Positions 4,990 through 8,694 of a stretch of DNA of 8,694 nucleotides are shown piece after piece. The notes under the pieces were generated by a model. That model saw only the letters and a list, made by a program, of their open reading frames with translations. It had not been told where the DNA came from and ran no database searches. The first letter of the stretch is position 1. Every line of letters begins with the position of its first letter. A program made the position numbers and the translations under genes. The DNA lies in NCBI GenBank assembly GCA_938016235.1, contig CALLPU010000246.1, forward strand, positions 1-8,694, read 5' to 3'. The stretch is from an uncultured Granulosicoccus sp. (GTDB lineage: Bacteria > Pseudomonadota > Gammaproteobacteria > Granulosicoccales > Granulosicoccaceae).

Positions 4990-7900
4990 CTATTGATAGG
5001 CCAGCGAACTGGCCAACCACTTTTCAGTAACTTTGACTGTTTCGCCGCGACGCTCGGAGTAATCCGCCACCTGATCCCTGTTCAGTTTGCCCAGGCCAAA
5101 GTAACGACTATCCGGGTGCGCAAAATAGAAACCACTCACCGACGATGCCGGCAGCATGGCCAGACTCTCGGTAATCGAGATGCCGGCGTTCTTCTCCGGT
5201 TCAATCATTCGCCAGATAACCTCTTTCTGACGATGGTCCGGATTGGCAGGGTATCCGGGCGCAGGCCTGATCCCCTGATAGCGCTCTTTTATCAGCGCAT
5301 CGTTATCCAACGCCTCGTCGGGCACATAGCCCCACTGTGTGAGCCTGATGTCACGATGCAGATATTCAGCAAAGGCCTCCGCCAGCCGATCGGCCAGAGC
5401 CTTGGCCATGATGCTGCTGTACACATCGTTCTGTCGGTCGAACTCGGCAACCAGTTCATCGAGCCCGATGCCGGCAGTAACCGCGAACATCCCAATGTAG
5501 TCATCCACGCCGCTGTCCTTTGGGGCGATAAAATCAGCCAGACACAGATTGGGGCGCCCATCTGGAAATACGCGCTGCTGGCGAAGACAGTGAATCACTT
5601 CAGCGGGAGACCCCCGTTGTTCGTCGGTGTAAACGGCAATGTCATCGTCATTGATGCTGCTTGCCGGAAACAACCCATACACCGCTTTCGCCGTCACGGA
5701 TCCTGAGCTGATAAACATGTCCAGCATGCTTTGCGCATCCCGGAACAGCGATTGCGCCTCCTCGCCCACCGTCGGATCCTTGAGAATCCGAGGGTACTTG
5801 CCACGTAGCTCCCACGCATGAAAAAACGGCGTCCAGTCTATGTAATCCAAAAGCATCTTTAGAGTTACATCATCAACGACTGTTACTCCTGTCCGGGCAG
5901 GCGGCTTGACCCTGAAACTTGCCCACTCTACCGGCAACGCGTTCTCACGTGCCGCCTCGATGGGCATCAGTTCTATCTGGCTGGTTTTAGCGGCGAAGCG
6001 TTTGCGGTAGCGATCATAGTCCTCATCAAGCTCTACCTGAAAACGTTGCTTTTGCACATCACTCATTAATGAACTGGCCACTTGTACGCAACGAGATGCA
6101 TCAACGACATGCACAACCGGTTGCTCGTATCGCTCACTGATTTTTACTGCTGTGTGCATGCGCGACGTGGTAGCACCACCGATCAGTAACGGCACACTGA
6201 AGTTCTCGCGCTGCAATTCTTCTGCAACATGCACCATCTCTTCAAGCGATGGTGTTATCAATCCCGACAAGCCAATCATGTCAACGCTCTGCCCGCGCGC
6301 CTCTTCCAATATTCGACTGGCAGGTACCATCACCCCGAGGTCAATAACCTCGTAACCGTTGCACTGAAGTACGACACCGACGATATTCTTGCCGATATCG
6401 TGCACATCACCTTTTACGGTCGCCATCAACACCTTGCCAGCAGAACGATTCCCGTCTGCATCCTGCTCCATGTACGGCAACAGATGAGCCACTGCTTTTT
6501 TCATGACGCGCGCTGACTTGACTACCTGAGGCAGGAACATCTTGCCCGATCCGAACAGATCTCCGACTCTGTTCATACCGTCCATCAACGGCCCTTCGAT
6601 AACATCCAGTGGCTTGTCCATCGCCAGGCGTGCTTCTTCTACATCCAGTTCTATGAATGCATCCAGACCTTTAACCAACGCATGCTCAAGCCGTTCAGAC
6701 AACGGTAGTTCGCGCCATAAATCGGTCTGCTTTTCAACCTCCTGATTATCGCCGCGGTATTGTTCGGCTATCTCGATCAGCTTGTCGGTTGCATCATCGG
6801 TTCTTGCGAAGACTGCATCGGTGACCGCCTTACGCAGCGCCTCTGGCAATTCCTCCATGACCGCCAGTTGCCCCGCATTGACAATGCCCATGTTCATACC
6901 GGCCTGAATAGCGTGATACAGGAAGACCGCATGAATAGCCTCTCTGACCACGTTGTTGCCACGAAACGAAAACGATACGTTTGAAACACCACCACTGACC
7001 AACACTTCTGGCATCCTCTGGCGTATCTGGCGCGTAGCTTCGATAAAGGCAATACCGTATTCGTTATGTTCATCAATGCCAGTGGCGATAGCAAATATGT
7101 TGGGATCAAAGATGATGTCCCGCGGATCGAAATCCAGTTTCTCGCGAAGCAAGTCGTAAGCTCTCTGGCAAATCTCTACCTTGCGCTCAATCGTATCCGC
7201 CTGCCCTTCTTCATCAAACGCCATGACAACGATCGCAGCACCATAGCGCTGCGCAAGCCCGGCTTGCCGGAGGAACTCTTCCTCACCTTCTTTCATGCTG
7301 ATTGAGTTGATGACGCACTTGCCTTGCAAACAATGCAACCCCGCCTCTATCACCGACCACTTTGATGAATCGATCATGACGGGAACACGCGAAATGTCTG
7401 GTTCTGATGCAATCAGATGCAGGAAACGTTGCATGACCTCTTTGGAATCCAGTAGCCCTTCATCCATGTTGACATCAATAACCTGAGCTCCATCATCAAC
7501 CTGTTGCCTTGCCACATCCAGCGCCTGATCGAATTCCTCTTCCTTGATGAGGCGAAGAAACTTTGCCGAGCCCGTAACGTTAGTCCGCTCTCCCACATTG
7601 ACGAAGAGACTGTCGTCACGGATGTTACACGGCTCCAGACCGGACAGCCTGCAGGCTCCTGACACCTCTGGTATTTCACGCGGGCTTTCATCCCTCAACA
7701 ATTCATGGAATGCGGCGATGTGCTCCGGGGTGGTCCCGCAACAGCCACCTATCATGTTGATGTAGCCACCCTTGATCCATTCAGCTATCTCTTCGGCCAT
7801 TTGCTGTGGCGACTCGTCATAGCCGCCGAACGCATTGGGCAAACCGGCGTTCGGATGAACACTGACATACGTATCAGCCAGCCCCGCCAATTCCTGCACG

Positions 7901-8685
7901 TGCTCTCTTAATTGGGCAGGACCTAACGCGCAGTTCAACCCGATAAACAGCGGCTTGGCGTGTCTTACAGAATTCCAGAAGGCTTCCAGCGTCTGACCAG
8001 ACAATGTGCGGCCGGATGCATCCGTTATGGTGCCTGATATAGCAATTGGCAACGTGATACCCCTGTCATCAAACACACGTTGAACGGCAAAGATGGCTGC
8101 CTTGGCATTGAGCGTATCGAATATGGTTTCGATAAGAATGAGGTCGACGCCGCCTTCAATCAACGCATCACACGCTTCGTAATAGCAGGCATCCAGATCA
8201 GCAAACGTCACGTTCCGATAGCCCGGATCTTCCACCTTGGGAGACAGTGATGCCGTTCTATTGGTTGGACCAATAACGCCTGCCACATATCGCGGTTTTT
8301 CCGGTGTTTTGCGAGTGGCGGCATCAGCTGCCTGACGGGCAATGCTGGCACTACTGATGTTCAGGTTTCGAACGATTTTCTGCATCTCGTAATCAGCCAT
8401 GGACACAGAATTGGCGTTGAAAGTATTGGTTTCGATGATGTCAGCACCGGCCTCCAGAAACGCCGCGTGGATATCGGCAATGATCTCCGGCCGTGTCATC
8501 GACAGCAGATCGTTATTACCTTTCAAATCTACCGGCCAGTCTTTGAACTGCTCCCCGCGGAATTCGGATTCCGACAGATCATGGGTCTGGATCATGGTGC
8601 CCATCGCCCCATCCAGCAGAAAGATCCGCTGCGACAGAGCTTCTTTCAGTTCCCGAACCTTGGAGTGTTTAGCGGTGCTTTGCAT
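4990..8685 (-). CDS. metH: Cobalamin-dependent methionine synthase MetH
   Basis: This enzyme transfers a methyl group from 5-methyltetrahydrofolate to homocysteine through methylcobalamin, making methionine and tetrahydrofolate in the cytoplasm. The 1231-aa product (E. coli 1227) has all four modules. The homocysteine domain (about 12-335) carries zinc ligands Cys252 (GLNCALGP) and Cys315/Cys316 (GGCCGTTP). The pterin/folate domain (about 355-620) opens with FVNVGERTNVTGSAKF. The cap and cobalamin domain (about 655-890) contains GDVHDIGKN with the cobalt-binding His762 and the later GLSGLITPS and GGATTS motifs. The reactivation domain (about 905-1231) shows YIDWTPFF, RPAPGYP (1140-1146, S-adenosylmethionine binding) and HPDSRY. 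Every key residue is present, so it should be active. The ATG at 8685 is only 9 bp from the window edge, so its ribosome site cannot be judged and a slightly earlier start is possible. No riboswitch or promoter can be seen for the same reason. Confidence 0.98.
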   Translation of the reverse strand: MQSTAKHSKVRELKEALSQRIFLLDGAMGTMIQTHDLSESEFRGEQFKDWPVDLKGNNDLLSMTRPEIIADIHAAFLEAGADIIETNTFNANSVSMADYEMQKIVRNLNISSASIARQAADAATRKTPEKPRYVAGVIGPTNRTASLSPKVEDPGYRNVTFADLDACYYEACDALIEGGVDLILIETIFDTLNAKAAIFAVQRVFDDRGITLPIAISGTITDASGRTLSGQTLEAFWNSVRHAKPLFIGLNCALGPAQLREHVQELAGLADTYVSVHPNAGLPNAFGGYDESPQQMAEEIAEWIKGGYINMIGGCCGTTPEHIAAFHELLRDESPREIPEVSGACRLSGLEPCNIRDDSLFVNVGERTNVTGSAKFLRLIKEEEFDQALDVARQQVDDGAQVIDVNMDEGLLDSKEVMQRFLHLIASEPDISRVPVMIDSSKWSVIEAGLHCLQGKCVINSISMKEGEEEFLRQAGLAQRYGAAIVVMAFDEEGQADTIERKVEICQRAYDLLREKLDFDPRDIIFDPNIFAIATGIDEHNEYGIAFIEATRQIRQRMPEVLVSGGVSNVSFSFRGNNVVREAIHAVFLYHAIQAGMNMGIVNAGQLAVMEELPEALRKAVTDAVFARTDDATDKLIEIAEQYRGDNQEVEKQTDLWRELPLSERLEHALVKGLDAFIELDVEEARLAMDKPLDVIEGPLMDGMNRVGDLFGSGKMFLPQVVKSARVMKKAVAHLLPYMEQDADGNRSAGKVLMATVKGDVHDIGKNIVGVVLQCNGYEVIDLGVMVPASRILEEARGQSVDMIGLSGLITPSLEEMVHVAEELQRENFSVPLLIGGATTSRMHTAVKISERYEQPVVHVVDASRCVQVASSLMSDVQKQRFQVELDEDYDRYRKRFAAKTSQIELMPIEAARENALPVEWASFRVKPPARTGVTVVDDVTLKMLLDYIDWTPFFHAWELRGKYPRILKDPTVGEEAQSLFRDAQSMLDMFISSGSVTAKAVYGLFPASSINDDDIAVYTDEQRGSPAEVIHCLRQQRVFPDGRPNLCLADFIAPKDSGVDDYIGMFAVTAGIGLDELVAEFDRQNDVYSSIMAKALADRLAEAFAEYLHRDIRLTQWGYVPDEALDNDALIKERYQGIRPAPGYPANPDHRQKEVIWRMIEPEKNAGISITESLAMLPASSVSGFYFAHPDSRYFGLGKLNRDQVADYSERRGETVKVTEKWLASSLAYQ

Positions 8686-8694
8686 GGCCGTCGT

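Noticed and set aside
4993..5706. A 237-codon plus-strand open frame opposite the 3' end of metH
   Set aside because: It mirrors a conserved MetH activation domain, has no known family features, and is a long shadow frame.
1..8694. Mobile elements, CRISPR arrays, defence genes, tRNA or rRNA
   Set aside because: No transposase, integrase, repeat-spacer pattern, tRNA cloverleaf or rRNA sequence was seen. The genes are conserved housekeeping genes with normal neighbours.

Overview
The window is a housekeeping stretch of a proteobacterial chromosome, most likely gammaproteobacterial. All six recognisable complete genes, plus one partial gene at the left edge, lie on the minus strand. MetH, HtpG, RimM, TrmD, S16 and L19 all align closely by recall to their E. 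coli counterparts. The sequence is moderately GC-rich by eye. Genus cannot be fixed from the sequence, and no mobile element, CRISPR array, rRNA or tRNA was found.

Layout in the direction of transcription (right to left): metH (cobalamin-dependent methionine synthase, essentially complete, 8685-4990) is followed by a 314-bp non-coding gap holding a good sigma70-type promoter. Then comes the classic ribosome and translation-fidelity operon rpsP-rimM-trmD-rplS (4675-2721). Its spacings are 35 bp, 1 bp and 35 bp, and trmD starts one base after the rimM stop. A 364-bp non-coding gap follows, with two hairpins and a very good sigma32 (heat-shock) promoter, and then htpG (bacterial Hsp90, 2356-374). 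Finally, a separate sigma70-type promoter leads into the 5' part of a small exported c-type cytochrome gene that runs off the left edge.

Functionally, rpsP and rplS encode ribosomal proteins, RimM matures the 30S subunit and TrmD makes m1G37 in tRNA. This is a translation-machinery unit driven by one upstream promoter. HtpG appears to be an independent heat-shock transcription unit, MetH belongs to methionine/one-carbon metabolism, and the cytochrome belongs to periplasmic electron transfer.

I looked for an undescribed system and did not find one. The points worth a second look are small: the sigma32 promoter with an inverted repeat over its -35 box, an acidic/proline-rich insert in the HtpG linker, a strong hairpin without a U-tract, a 12-bp direct repeat bracketing the metH-rpsP gap, and the absence of ffh from its frequent position upstream of rpsP.
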